Shown here piece after piece: positions 47,637-55,510 of a stretch of 64,000 bases of DNA (its first letter is position 1; each line of letters starts with the position of its first letter). This DNA comes from Burkholderiaceae bacterium. GTDB taxonomy: Bacteria > Pseudomonadota > Gammaproteobacteria > Burkholderiales > Burkholderiaceae_C. The stretch is taken from positions 1 to 64,000 of the forward strand of contig JAURWR010000104.1 in assembly GCA_030654805.1 (NCBI GenBank), read 5' to 3'. The translations under genes and the position numbers were made by a program. The notes under the pieces were generated by a model, which worked only from the letters and a program-made list of their open reading frames with translations, ran no database searches and was not told where the DNA came from.

Positions 47637-47652
47637 GTATCGACCTCGATAC
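47637..47652. promoter_or_regulatory. Inverted repeat between response regulator and EF-hand gene
   Basis: GTATCGA-CC-TCGATAC is a perfect 7-bp inverted repeat with a 2-nt spacer, 100 bases upstream of the response regulator start and 104 bases upstream of the EF-hand gene start. It could be a shared operator. OmpR-type proteins usually bind direct repeats, so the binding factor is uncertain. Confidence 0.4.
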
Positions 47653-47756
47653 AGAGCGGACATCGTGGCGAGACGGGCGCCCTCAAGAATCGAATCGCCA
47701 CCCACTGTCTTGACGATGTCGAGTGGCAATTCCTCCCACACCCGAAAGGAAACACG

Positions 47757-48533
47757 ATGAGCACCATCAGTTCGGTCGGCGGCGCGAGCAGCGCCTGGTC
47801 CGACCTCAGCAGTGCGCGCGCCAGCGCGATGAAGGACAAGATGTTCGCGAAAGTCGACAGCGACGGCAGCGGCAGCGTCGAAACGAGCGAGCTGCAGGGC
47901 CTGCTCGACCACATCGCCGAGAAGAGCGGCAACTCGGTGGGCAGCGCCACCGACCTGCTCGGCAAGATGGACAGCGACGGCAACGGCAGCCTGAGCAAGG
48001 ACGAGCTTGACGCCGGCATGAAGAGCCTGATGCCGGCCCCGTCGTCGACCATGGATTTCGCGCAGCAGCGTGCCGACGGCAGCGGCGGGCCTCCTCCCGG
48101 GGGCGGTGGGCCGCCTCCGCCTTCGGACTCCGCGTCAAGCAGCGCGAGCAGTTCGAGCACGCAGGGCAACGACCCGCTCGACACCGATGGTGATGGCGTC
48201 GTGTCGGCACAAGAGCAGGCGGCCGGCGATCTCAAGGCTTTGATGGATGCACTGGTGTCGGCCATGGACGCCGACGGCGATAAGTCGGTCAGCACGAGTG
48301 AGGCCGACAACTTCAAGAGCCAGCTCGAGGCGGCGGTCGACTCGGTGGTTTCGTCGCAGAGCACGGGCAGCGCCTCGAATGGTTCGACAGGCGACTCGTC
48401 GACCAGCGCGGACTCGTCATCGAGCCGGCAACAGAGCCTGGACCTGTCGTCGATCGCCAGCCTGCTGATCAAGTCCTACGGCCAGACGGCGGCCAACCAC
48501 TCGCACGCACCGACCTTCAGCGCCGCCGCCTGA
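47757..48533 (+). CDS. Four-EF-hand calcium-binding protein
   Basis: The 258-residue protein begins MSTISSVGGASSAWSDLSSA with an AAAGGA site upstream and has no classical signal peptide. Four EF loops are visible: residues 34-45 (DSDGSGSVETSE), 72-83 (DSDGNGSLSKDE), 142-153 (DTDGDGVVSAQE) and 171-182 (DADGDKSVSTSE). The first three are canonical; the fourth has Lys in place of Gly at position 6 but keeps the ligands. A Pro/Gly linker and a Ser-rich stretch (about 110-137) separate the two pairs, and a Ser/Thr-rich tail follows. The N-terminal style resembles the XopAW-like EF-hand proteins of plant-associated bacteria. It diverges from a two-component system. Confidence 0.9.
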   Translation: MSTISSVGGASSAWSDLSSARASAMKDKMFAKVDSDGSGSVETSELQGLLDHIAEKSGNSVGSATDLLGKMDSDGNGSLSKDELDAGMKSLMPAPSSTMDFAQQRADGSGGPPPGGGGPPPPSDSASSSASSSSTQGNDPLDTDGDGVVSAQEQAAGDLKALMDALVSAMDADGDKSVSTSEADNFKSQLEAAVDSVVSSQSTGSASNGSTGDSSTSADSSSSRQQSLDLSSIASLLIKSYGQTAANHSHAPTFSAAA

Positions 48534-48760
48534 GTCCTTGAACATTGCCGTACGGTGCTCCACGGTTCGCCGTCAGCCCGTCATCGAACGCAGCCGTTCG
48601 GCGATGTCCATGCGCTGATCCTGTCGAGTCGCAGAAGCAGCAGTTGCACTGCGCGCTCGGGCCTTGGGCGGGTCGCCGAGATCGGCTACAACCGTGGGCG
48701 GTGAAGATGCGCCGGCCACGGTGGCCGATGAACTTACTGCAATCTGAGAGGGATCTGTTC

Positions 48761-49567
48761 ATGAACATGGAAGCGATACAAACGTTCCTGGGCACCACGG
48801 CCATCGATGTCGGGCTGAAGGTGCTTGCGGCGATTTCGTTCTGGATCATCGGCCGCTGGATGATCGGTCGGGTGATCGGGCTGATGCAGGCGGCGATGAA
48901 CCGCAATCACGTCGATCCGACGCTGACCAAGTACCTCGGCTCGATCATCGCGATCGCGCTGAACATCGCGTTGGTGCTCGGCATCCTGGGCTATTTCGGC
49001 ATCCAGACGACGTCCTTCGCCGCGATGCTGGCCGGTGCGGGCGTGGCGATCGGCGCGGCATGGAGCGGCTTGCTGGGCAACTTCGCCGCGGGCGCGTTCA
49101 TGCTGATCCTGCGGCCGTTCAAGGTCGGCGATTTCGTCAGCATCGGCGGCATCGTCGGCACGGTGCACGAGCTCGGCCTGTTCGGCACGACCATCGTGAC
49201 GCCGGACAACGTGATGACGATCGTCGGCAACGGCAAGATTTTCGGCGACACGATCCAGAACTTCTCGGTGCTGCCGGTGCGTCGCGTCGAACGGGTCGCG
49301 CAGCTGGCCAACGGCGTCGATGCGCTGGATGCGATCGCCCGCTTCAAGGCCGCCGTGGCGCTGATCCCCAACGTCTCGAAGGAGATGCCGCCCGAGGTCA
49401 ACCTGCTCGACTTCAAACTCGAAGGCCCGCAGATCGCGGTGCGGCCGTACACCCACACCGACCATTACTGGCAGGTGTACTTCGACACCAACGAAGCGAT
49501 CGTCAAGGTGTGCCAGGAGGCGGGCTGGCCCGTGCCTTCGGCACTGCATCAGATCCGTCAGTTGTGA
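48761..49567 (+). CDS. mscS: Small-conductance mechanosensitive channel (MscS-type)
   Basis: The 268-residue protein has three N-terminal helices, the third carrying the Gly/Ala-rich pore motif AGAGVAIGAAWSGLLGNFAAG, then the cytoplasmic beta and alpha/beta domain (FKVGDFVSIGGIVGTVHELGLFGT, VGNGKIFGDTIQNFS). The length is close to E. coli MscS (286). The ATG at 48761 with GAGAGGGA upstream is preferred; an in-frame ATG at 48728 is possible. It releases solutes on hypoosmotic shock, by family. Confidence 0.92.
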   Translation: MNMEAIQTFLGTTAIDVGLKVLAAISFWIIGRWMIGRVIGLMQAAMNRNHVDPTLTKYLGSIIAIALNIALVLGILGYFGIQTTSFAAMLAGAGVAIGAAWSGLLGNFAAGAFMLILRPFKVGDFVSIGGIVGTVHELGLFGTTIVTPDNVMTIVGNGKIFGDTIQNFSVLPVRRVERVAQLANGVDALDAIARFKAAVALIPNVSKEMPPEVNLLDFKLEGPQIAVRPYTHTDHYWQVYFDTNEAIVKVCQEAGWPVPSALHQIRQL

Positions 49568-49583
49568 TTCGGGCGGGCGCTGC

Positions 49584-51275
49584 ATGACACGTCGACCGTT
49601 GCCATCGCGCTTCGCGATGACCTTCCGGCAACTGGTGCTGGTGGTGCTCCTGTGGTTGATCGCACAGGGGTCGATGGCGCAGCCCCCGACCGATGCGCAG
49701 CCGGCCACCGTGCCTGTCACTTCGCAGGCCACCGCGGCTGCGGAAGCGGCGGTGATGGTCCTCAACCGGACCATCACGGTCTTTCGCGCCCCCTATCTCG
49801 GCGTCGCACCCGAGCGTCGGGCCCAGCGCACCGAGGCGATCCTGCGCGAGCTGCTCGACCGCGCGGTGCAGGGGGCGGTCACGATCCAGGTCGAGCCGCT
49901 GGGCCATGTGCTGATGGTCGACGGCGAACTGGCGCTGGTGCTGACGCCGGACGACGTCGATGCGTTGCGCGGGCAGACGCTGGCGCAGGCCAGTGCTGCC
50001 GCACGCGACGCATTGGCGCAGGTGCTTTCCGAAACCCGCGAGGGTCGAGACACCCAGCGTCTGCTGCATGGCGCGGGCCGCAGCCTGCTGGCGACCCTGA
50101 TCGCCGCTGCCATCGCTGTTCCCGCGTGGCGCGCGCGGCGTTGGGCCACCGTGCGGCTGGCGCGGCGGGTCGCGCAAACTGCGGCCGGCGTGCGCCTGGC
50201 GGGAACCGAGTTGCTGCACACCGAGCGCCTGGTGTCGGTTGTCCGGCTGGGAGTGAGCGCGCTGTGGTGGTTGGTCGCGCTGGCGCTGGCCTACGAATGG
50301 CTCAGCTACGTGCTGCGGCAGTTCCCGTACACCCGGCCGTGGGGCGAGGGGCTCACGGCCTACTTGTTCGGCGTGGCCGCGCGGGTCGGTCAGGGGGTGC
50401 TCGGTGCGCTGCCCGACCTGGTCGTCGCGCTGGTCATCTTCCTGATCGCACGCGGCGTGATCGCGATGTTCCGCCCGTTCTTTCATCGGCTGGCCGCCAA
50501 CGACAGTCAGCAGCGCGGCTGGCTCGACGCGGACACCGCCGGGCCGACGCGGCGGCTGTTCAACATCGGGGTGTGGGTGTTCGCGGCGGTCATGGCCTAT
50601 CCGTACCTGCCGGGCGCTCAAAGTGAGGCATTCAAGGGCGTGTCGCTGTTGCTCGGCCTGATGGTCACGCTGGGCGGATCCAGCTTGTTCGGTCAGGCCG
50701 CGAGCGGGCTGGTGCTGATGTATTCACGCACGCTGCGCGTCGGCGAGTACGTGCGCATCAACGAACACGAGGGCACCATCACCGAGATGGGTGCGTTCAT
50801 CACCCGTGTGCGCACCGGTCTGGGCGAGGAGCTGACGTTTCCCAATTCGCTGGTGCTCGGCAGCGTCAGCAAGAACTACTCGCGCGCGGTCCACGGTGTC
50901 GGGTACGTGGTCGACACCGTTGTGACCATCGGCTACGACACGCCCTGGCGTCAGGTCGAGTCCATGCTCATCGAGGCGGCCCGCCGAACGCCGGGTGTGC
51001 TGGCCCAGCCGGCGCCGCGTGTCTTCCAGACTGCGTTGTCGGATTTCTACCCCGAGTACCGGCTGGTCTGCCAGGCCGTCCCGAGCGAGCCGCGGCCGCG
51101 TGCCGAGGTGCTGAGCACGCTGCACGCGAACATCCAGGATGTGTTCAACGAACACGGCGTGCAGATCATGTCGCCGCACTACCTGGGCGATCCGGCCGAG
51201 CCGAAACTGGTGCCGCCTGCGAAGCGGTATGCCGAGCCGGCGCGCAACAGCGAGTCACAGGCGCCGCCGACTTGA
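49584..51275 (+). CDS. Large MscS family channel with periplasmic domain
   Basis: The 563-residue protein begins with a signal sequence (about 1-33, ending GSMAQ), has a periplasmic helical domain (to about 165) and several helices before the MscS pore/core (LMVTLGGSSLFGQAASGLVLMYSRTLRVGEYVRI, ITEMGAFITRVRTGLGEELTFPNS). The C-terminal domain ends with MSPHYLGDP. It starts 17 bases after the small MscS gene on the same strand. The core is shorter on glycine than the small channel, so gating may differ. Confidence 0.88.
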   Translation: MTRRPLPSRFAMTFRQLVLVVLLWLIAQGSMAQPPTDAQPATVPVTSQATAAAEAAVMVLNRTITVFRAPYLGVAPERRAQRTEAILRELLDRAVQGAVTIQVEPLGHVLMVDGELALVLTPDDVDALRGQTLAQASAAARDALAQVLSETREGRDTQRLLHGAGRSLLATLIAAAIAVPAWRARRWATVRLARRVAQTAAGVRLAGTELLHTERLVSVVRLGVSALWWLVALALAYEWLSYVLRQFPYTRPWGEGLTAYLFGVAARVGQGVLGALPDLVVALVIFLIARGVIAMFRPFFHRLAANDSQQRGWLDADTAGPTRRLFNIGVWVFAAVMAYPYLPGAQSEAFKGVSLLLGLMVTLGGSSLFGQAASGLVLMYSRTLRVGEYVRINEHEGTITEMGAFITRVRTGLGEELTFPNSLVLGSVSKNYSRAVHGVGYVVDTVVTIGYDTPWRQVESMLIEAARRTPGVLAQPAPRVFQTALSDFYPEYRLVCQAVPSEPRPRAEVLSTLHANIQDVFNEHGVQIMSPHYLGDPAEPKLVPPAKRYAEPARNSESQAPPT

Positions 51276-51351
51276 CCCGACGGTCGGCGGCTGGTGATGG
51301 TGGCCCGCAACTTGCGCATGGTGTGCAGCCCCCTCCCCATCCGAACTGCCC

Positions 51352-52311
51352 ATGCCATCCACCTTCATCCAAGCCGCAGAACTCTGGCTGCCGTCCAGCG
51401 ACGGATCGCTGCTCGACTTCGACTGCGGGGCCTTCGGCCAGGCGAAGCGCTTCGAGGTTCTCAGCCGTTCGATGTGTTTCGGCCGAGGTGAGGGCCTGCC
51501 CGGGCGGGCCTGGGACGAAGGTCGCCCGATCCTGCTGCGCGATCTGTCGGGCGTTGGCTTCCGGCGCTCCGACGCGGCTCAAAGTGCCGGCTACACCTGC
51601 GCGGTCGCCTTGCCGTATTTCGCGGGCGAAAGGATCAGCGGCGTGCTGGTGCTGTTCTGCAGCCATGACCCTGCGCAGATCAGCGCGCTGGAGCTCTGGC
51701 ACCACAACGCGCGGGTCACCAGCGACATGACGCTCGCCGATGGGGCGTACGGTGCTGGTGCGCAGGGCTTCGAGGCGCTCTCGCGCGAAACATACCTGCC
51801 GCGCGGCATCGGCTTGCCGGGGCTGGCCTGGCAGCAGGGTGCGACGGTGTTCATCGAGGATCTGGCCTCGGTGCCCGGCCGGTTCCTGCGCTCGGAGTCG
51901 GCCGCCGAGGCCGGGCTGCAGCGGGGACTGGCGATTCCGGTGGGTTCACGGATCGATGATGGCCACGTCGTCACCTTTCTTGCCGGTGCCGGCTTGCCGC
52001 TGGCCCGCCGCATCGAGCGCTGGATACCGGATGACGCAAGGACGCAGCTCAACCGCGACTTTGCCTTCAGCGAACTGCATGGCGGCCGATCGACGGTGGC
52101 TGCCAGGCTGCCGATCCCTGTGGACGATGAGGCCTCGACGAGTTCGATCGTGAACGCATGGACGCGCGGTGTTCCGGTCATCAACGCGCAGCCCTCGGCC
52201 GAGCAGGGCCCCCCGGCTGCCGCAGCAGCCACCAGCGGATCGGATGCCCTGATCGCGATTCCCGTGGTCTGGGAAGGTGTGGTGTCAGAAGTTGTTGTGC
52301 TGTACCTCTGA
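51352..52311 (+). CDS. Tandem GAF-like domain protein
   Basis: The 319-residue soluble protein consists of two clear GAF-like repeats and a third degenerate one. Repeat 1 has FEVLSRSMCFGRGEGLPGRAWDEG and ALPYFAGERISGVLVLF; repeat 2 has FEALSRETYLPRGIGLPGLAWQQG and GLAIPVGS. The third (about 215-319) keeps only AIPVVWEGVVSEVVVLYL and related pieces. No output domain is present, so it may sense a ligand and act on a partner. It is not linked to a kinase here; it follows the MscS pair by 76 bases. Confidence 0.78.
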   Translation: MPSTFIQAAELWLPSSDGSLLDFDCGAFGQAKRFEVLSRSMCFGRGEGLPGRAWDEGRPILLRDLSGVGFRRSDAAQSAGYTCAVALPYFAGERISGVLVLFCSHDPAQISALELWHHNARVTSDMTLADGAYGAGAQGFEALSRETYLPRGIGLPGLAWQQGATVFIEDLASVPGRFLRSESAAEAGLQRGLAIPVGSRIDDGHVVTFLAGAGLPLARRIERWIPDDARTQLNRDFAFSELHGGRSTVAARLPIPVDDEASTSSIVNAWTRGVPVINAQPSAEQGPPAAAAATSGSDALIAIPVVWEGVVSEVVVLYL

Positions 52312-52354
52312 CCTCGGGTTGCGTTGCCGGCTGTGATGGCGACGCTGAAGTTGC

Positions 52355-52388
52355 CGCCTCTTGCTGCGGTTCAACGAGGCAAGAGGCG
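52355..52388. terminator. Candidate bidirectional terminator hairpin
   Basis: CGCCTCTTGC (52355-52364) and GCAAGAGGCG (52379-52388) form a perfect 10-bp stem with a 14-nt loop in the gap between two converging genes. There is no uridine run on either side, so termination efficiency is uncertain. Confidence 0.5.
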
Positions 52389-52405
52389 AGGGACCTGAAT
52401 CCGGG

Positions 52406-52897
52406 TCAGTGGTCCCGTCCACGGCCGTTGCCATGGCTGTTTCCATTTCCGCGGTCGTCGTCGCGGCGGTCGTCCCGACGATCATCCCTTCGGTCGGCAC
52501 GGCGATCGTTCCCGCGGTTGTCGTTGTGGTTGTCCCAACCGCGATGGCGACCGCGATCCCAGCCCGGATGCTCCTGCTGGTAGCGCTCGCGCACCCACTC
52601 GTCCCGCACGAAATACACCGGCTGGCCGCAGGCGTTGTAGCGGCCGCAGTAGCGGCGCCAGTCCTGCTGATGAACCGGCGGCACGTACAGGTAGATCGGC
52701 CGTCGCTCGTACACGACCGGCGGTGGGGCAATGATGACCGGCTGCGCGTAGACCAGCGCCGGGCGCGGCATGTCGCCGATGTCGATGCGTCCGTAGACGC
52801 CGGGTTGGTTGATGCCGATCGAGATGCCGACACGGGTGTCTGCAACGGCGGGTCCGATGGCGGCGGCGGCCAGTGCCAGCGCAATGATTGTTTTCAT
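52406..52897 (-). CDS. Secreted Arg/Asp-rich small protein
   Basis: The 163-residue protein has a signal peptide (ending GPAVAD), a middle region rich in Tyr/Pro/Val (PVIIAPPPVVYERRPIYLYVPP, QQDWRRYCGRYNACGQPVYFVRDEWV) and a low-complexity tail of Arg-Arg-Asp-Asp repeats and Asn/Gly/His. Proteins of this style are common in Burkholderiales envelopes. No enzymatic motif is visible. The start at 52897 follows the cleavable signal. Confidence 0.75.
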   Translation of the reverse strand: MKTIIALALAAAAIGPAVADTRVGISIGINQPGVYGRIDIGDMPRPALVYAQPVIIAPPPVVYERRPIYLYVPPVHQQDWRRYCGRYNACGQPVYFVRDEWVRERYQQEHPGWDRGRHRGWDNHNDNRGNDRRADRRDDRRDDRRDDDRGNGNSHGNGRGRDH

Positions 52898-53184
52898 GTT
52901 TTCTTTCGGGAACAGAAGGTTCGTGACTACACAACGTCTCTTGACCGCCCCACGGTGACACACGTTCGGTGTGCGGCCCGGGCTTTACGTCTGCTTACGC
53001 GCCGCGCCCTCGGCCTGCAATGCAGCGGGGGACCGAAGCCGCTTACATCCATCACAAAAATGTGATGTCGCCGGACCGGTCGAAATGCGTAAGGGAAAGC
53101 CCTGGATGACTGACTCATTCAGGACAGCAGTGCACAACACGCTGCCATTCATTCAGCCCTTCAATAGCTTCTCAAGGAAACATC
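52898..53184. promoter_or_regulatory. Divergent intergenic region; no operator recognised
   Basis: These 287 bases lie between two divergently transcribed envelope protein genes and must contain both promoters. The part near 53040-53170 is less GC-rich than the surroundings, as expected for a promoter. I did not find a convincing palindrome or -10/-35 pair. Confidence 0.35.
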
Positions 53185-53601
53185 ATGAACAAGTTCAACG
53201 CACTCCTCCTGACCTCGCTCTCGCTGCTCGCTTCGTCTGCGGCTTTCGCTGCCGCGCCGGCGTCCACGCTGACCCGCGCCGAAGTCACCGCCGAATACGT
53301 CCGGGCCCGCGCTGCCGGCGAAGTGCCGATCACTGGCTATGAAACCGTCTATGGAGTGAAGGCGCCGACGGCCTCGGGCCTGACCCGCGCTGAAGTGCAG
53401 GCCGAGTACGCACGCGCCAGGCAGGCTGGCGAATTGAACGACGTGAGCGGATTCGCCACCGCAGTCCGCACGGTGCAGACCGCATCGTCATTGACGCGCG
53501 CCGATGTCCTCAACGAATACGTGCGTGCCCGCAGCACCGGTGAACTGGCCGAGAACAGCAACGATTTCGGATCTCCGCAATACCGCCGCGTGATGCAGTG
53601 A
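53185..53601 (+). CDS. DUF4148 secreted protein with three tandem repeats
   Basis: The 138-residue protein has a signal peptide (ending AAFAAAP) and three copies of an approximately 40-residue unit with the core LTRAEVxAEYxRARxxGE: STLTRAEVTAEYVRARAAGE, SGLTRAEVQAEYARARQAGE and SSLTRADVLNEYVRARSTGE. DUF4148 is widespread in Burkholderiales; its function is not known. A GGAAA site lies upstream. The repeats suggest helical modules in the periplasm or on the surface. Confidence 0.87.
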   Translation: MNKFNALLLTSLSLLASSAAFAAAPASTLTRAEVTAEYVRARAAGEVPITGYETVYGVKAPTASGLTRAEVQAEYARARQAGELNDVSGFATAVRTVQTASSLTRADVLNEYVRARSTGELAENSNDFGSPQYRRVMQ

Positions 53602-53617
53602 GCCGCACGACCGTGAT

Positions 53618-53634
53618 CCGGCGAAACACGCCGG
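53618..53634. terminator. Candidate terminator hairpin between converging genes
   Basis: CCGGCG-AAACA-CGCCGG forms a perfect 6-bp GC stem with a 5-nt loop just after the DUF4148 stop, in the convergent gap with the cytochrome gene. No T run follows. Confidence 0.4.
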
Positions 53635-53717
53635 GGCACGAAGTTCGAGCCGCCGGCTCGGGTCGCAATTCAGCCGTTCCAGGCGTCTGCGGTTCGACCG
53701 GCTTTTCGCGCTGCCGC

Positions 53718-54338
53718 TCAGAGTGACTGCAGGTACTCCGCCACCGCACGCATCTCGCTGGGCTTCAGGAACGAGGTCTCGACCTGCATGACGACCCCGT
53801 GGGGTCGCAGCTTGCTGCCGAACGACTTCAGCTGAGCATGCAGGTACGTCGCATGCTGTCCTGCCAGTCGCGGAAAGCCGGCGGTTCCCTCGGCCGAGTC
53901 GCCATGGCACGACGCGCAGGCGCGCACGCCCCGATCGGAAATTCCGTCGGTGTAGATCTTGCGACCGATTGCAATCAGCGACGGGGTCCCCGAGTGTCCC
54001 GGTGCAGGCGCCTGCACGGCGTAGTACTCGGACAGACCGAAGATCGTCGGGTTGTCCAGCAGCGCCGAGATGCCCCACATGTAGGCGCGGGTGCCGGCCT
54101 CGGCCCGCGTCTGCGATCGGAAATCCTTCAGCTGCGCGATCAAGTAGTCGCGCTTCTGCCCCGCGAGCGACGGAATCGCCGGCGTCTTGCTGCGGCCTTC
54201 CTCGCCATGACAGGAGGCGCAGACGTGGATCGCACGGCGCACGACATCCTGATCGGTCGGTGTGTCCTGGGCACGTGTGGCGCCACACGCGAGCAGAGCG
54301 CCTGCCAGCAGGGTGAACATCGTTCGGGCGGATGACAT
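53718..54338 (-). CDS. Di-haem cytochrome c (c4-like)
   Basis: The 206-residue protein has a signal peptide (ending GATRAQD) and two CxxCH haem sites, VCASCHGEEG and ACASCHGDSAEG, one in each half, each followed by a PSLAGQ- or PRLAGQ-type segment typical of cytochrome c4. A GGGAGAAGG site precedes the start. Such proteins pass electrons in the periplasm to terminal oxidases or denitrification enzymes; the partner cannot be named from this context. Confidence 0.92.
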   Translation of the reverse strand: MSSARTMFTLLAGALLACGATRAQDTPTDQDVVRRAIHVCASCHGEEGRSKTPAIPSLAGQKRDYLIAQLKDFRSQTRAEAGTRAYMWGISALLDNPTIFGLSEYYAVQAPAPGHSGTPSLIAIGRKIYTDGISDRGVRACASCHGDSAEGTAGFPRLAGQHATYLHAQLKSFGSKLRPHGVVMQVETSFLKPSEMRAVAEYLQSL

Positions 54339-54449
54339 GAGCCTTCTCCCAGTGGGTTCGTGAAGCAGTCTGCATTGTTGAAAACGCCCGTTGCGCGAAG
54401 GTTGACGCAGCGCAACGAACCGATCGATCCGGGTGTGCTGGAGTCCGTC

Positions 54450-55226
54450 TCAAGCCTTCGTGCTTGCTCCATCGTGGGGCTCGACCCGTGCTCGCTGCTC
54501 GTCGCGCAGCAGGGTCAGTTCATCGCGGATGGTCTTCAACTCCAGATGCAGGTCGTGGAGGATCTCGCGTTCGATCCGCCGTTCCTCGGACTGCACCCAC
54601 TTGGCGGCGATCGATGCGGTGACCGTCGACAGCACCGCAAATCCCATCAGCACCACGAACACCGCGAAGATCTTGGCTTCCGGGGTGCTGGGCACGATGT
54701 CGCCGTAGCCGACCGTTGCCGCCGTGGTGAACGCCAGCCACAGACCGTCGCCGAAGGTCTGCGCGCGTGGCTCCAGCAACCAGAAGCCCAGTCCGCACAG
54801 GCCGAGCACGCCGATTGCCAGCGTCAGCAGGTAGGGCAGGCCGCCACGCCAGAGCCGCGGCTGCAGCGACTCACCCAGGCGCATCAACACCAGCACGGCC
54901 GTGGCGAGACGCACGCCCAGCACGTCCATGGACTCTCCGGCGGGCAGGGCGGCCGACAGCAGCAGGGCGCTGGCCAGCAGCAGGCCCAGTTGATGGTGGG
55001 CGTAGATGCTGCTTCGAGATGCCGTCCGCCACGCCTGGCCGGCTTCGCGCCAGATCACGAACGCGCTCGCGCCACAGGCCAGCCCGTACAGCAGCATGGT
55101 GATCGGCCGGTGCACCGACAGCATGGCCATGTAGAAAGCCGGGATGGTCGCCACCAGCGCAACCCATTCGACACGCTGGCAACGGCTCAGCGTCGCGTAG
55201 CGGGTGGAAGCGAACGGCGGACGCAT
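54450..55226 (-). CDS. Potassium channel-like protein (Ion_trans_2)
   Basis: The 258-residue protein has about five N-terminal helices and a pore loop with the K+ selectivity filter TVGYGD (GLWLAFTTAATVGYGDIVP), followed by a last helix and a cytoplasmic, Glu/Arg/Leu-rich coiled-coil tail (about 215-250). The fourth helix region has few regular Arg residues, so voltage sensing is doubtful. No RCK domain is present. It diverges from the GGDEF/EAL gene. Confidence 0.88.
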   Translation of the reverse strand: MRPPFASTRYATLSRCQRVEWVALVATIPAFYMAMLSVHRPITMLLYGLACGASAFVIWREAGQAWRTASRSSIYAHHQLGLLLASALLLSAALPAGESMDVLGVRLATAVLVLMRLGESLQPRLWRGGLPYLLTLAIGVLGLCGLGFWLLEPRAQTFGDGLWLAFTTAATVGYGDIVPSTPEAKIFAVFVVLMGFAVLSTVTASIAAKWVQSEERRIEREILHDLHLELKTIRDELTLLRDEQRARVEPHDGASTKA

Positions 55227-55510
55227 GCCGCAGCCTATCCAGGTTGCGCGGATGCCCCTTGATGCTCGTCAATCCGGCGATCCTGCCCGTCGGATTCACC
55301 CGGTCCGGGCCCTTGAGCCCGGCAGATCGATGACAGGCCCTGTTTTGACTGCTTTTTCAGGTGTCGGCTGGGACGAACGCGCACCAGAATCCAAGAGAGT
55401 TCGTCTGCGAAACCAGAATCTGGCCGCGACCCGATCGCACCGTGCTCTTTCCCGGCCGGTCGCAGATGAGCGGCCGCTGGAGTTTTTTCGATGAAGAAGG
55501 CAAACGTTCG
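55227..55510. promoter_or_regulatory. Divergent region with a GC hairpin, K+ channel gene / GGDEF-EAL gene
   Basis: This gap of 284 bases contains a perfect CCGGGC-CCTTGA-GCCCGG hairpin at 55305-55322. It has no T run directly behind it. I did not recognise a c-di-GMP riboswitch fold here. The first upstream in-frame ATG for the GGDEF gene (55466) lies inside this region. Confidence 0.35.

Noticed and set aside
52406-52897. Arg-Arg-Asp-Asp repeats as a nucleic acid or CRISPR-like repeat array
   Set aside because: The repeat is a short low-complexity codon run inside a signal-peptide-bearing gene, with no spacer structure.
55305-55322. GC hairpin ahead of a c-di-GMP enzyme as a riboswitch or intrinsic terminator
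   Set aside because: No GEMM-type conserved bases and no T run directly after the stem; kept only as a hairpin in a divergent region.
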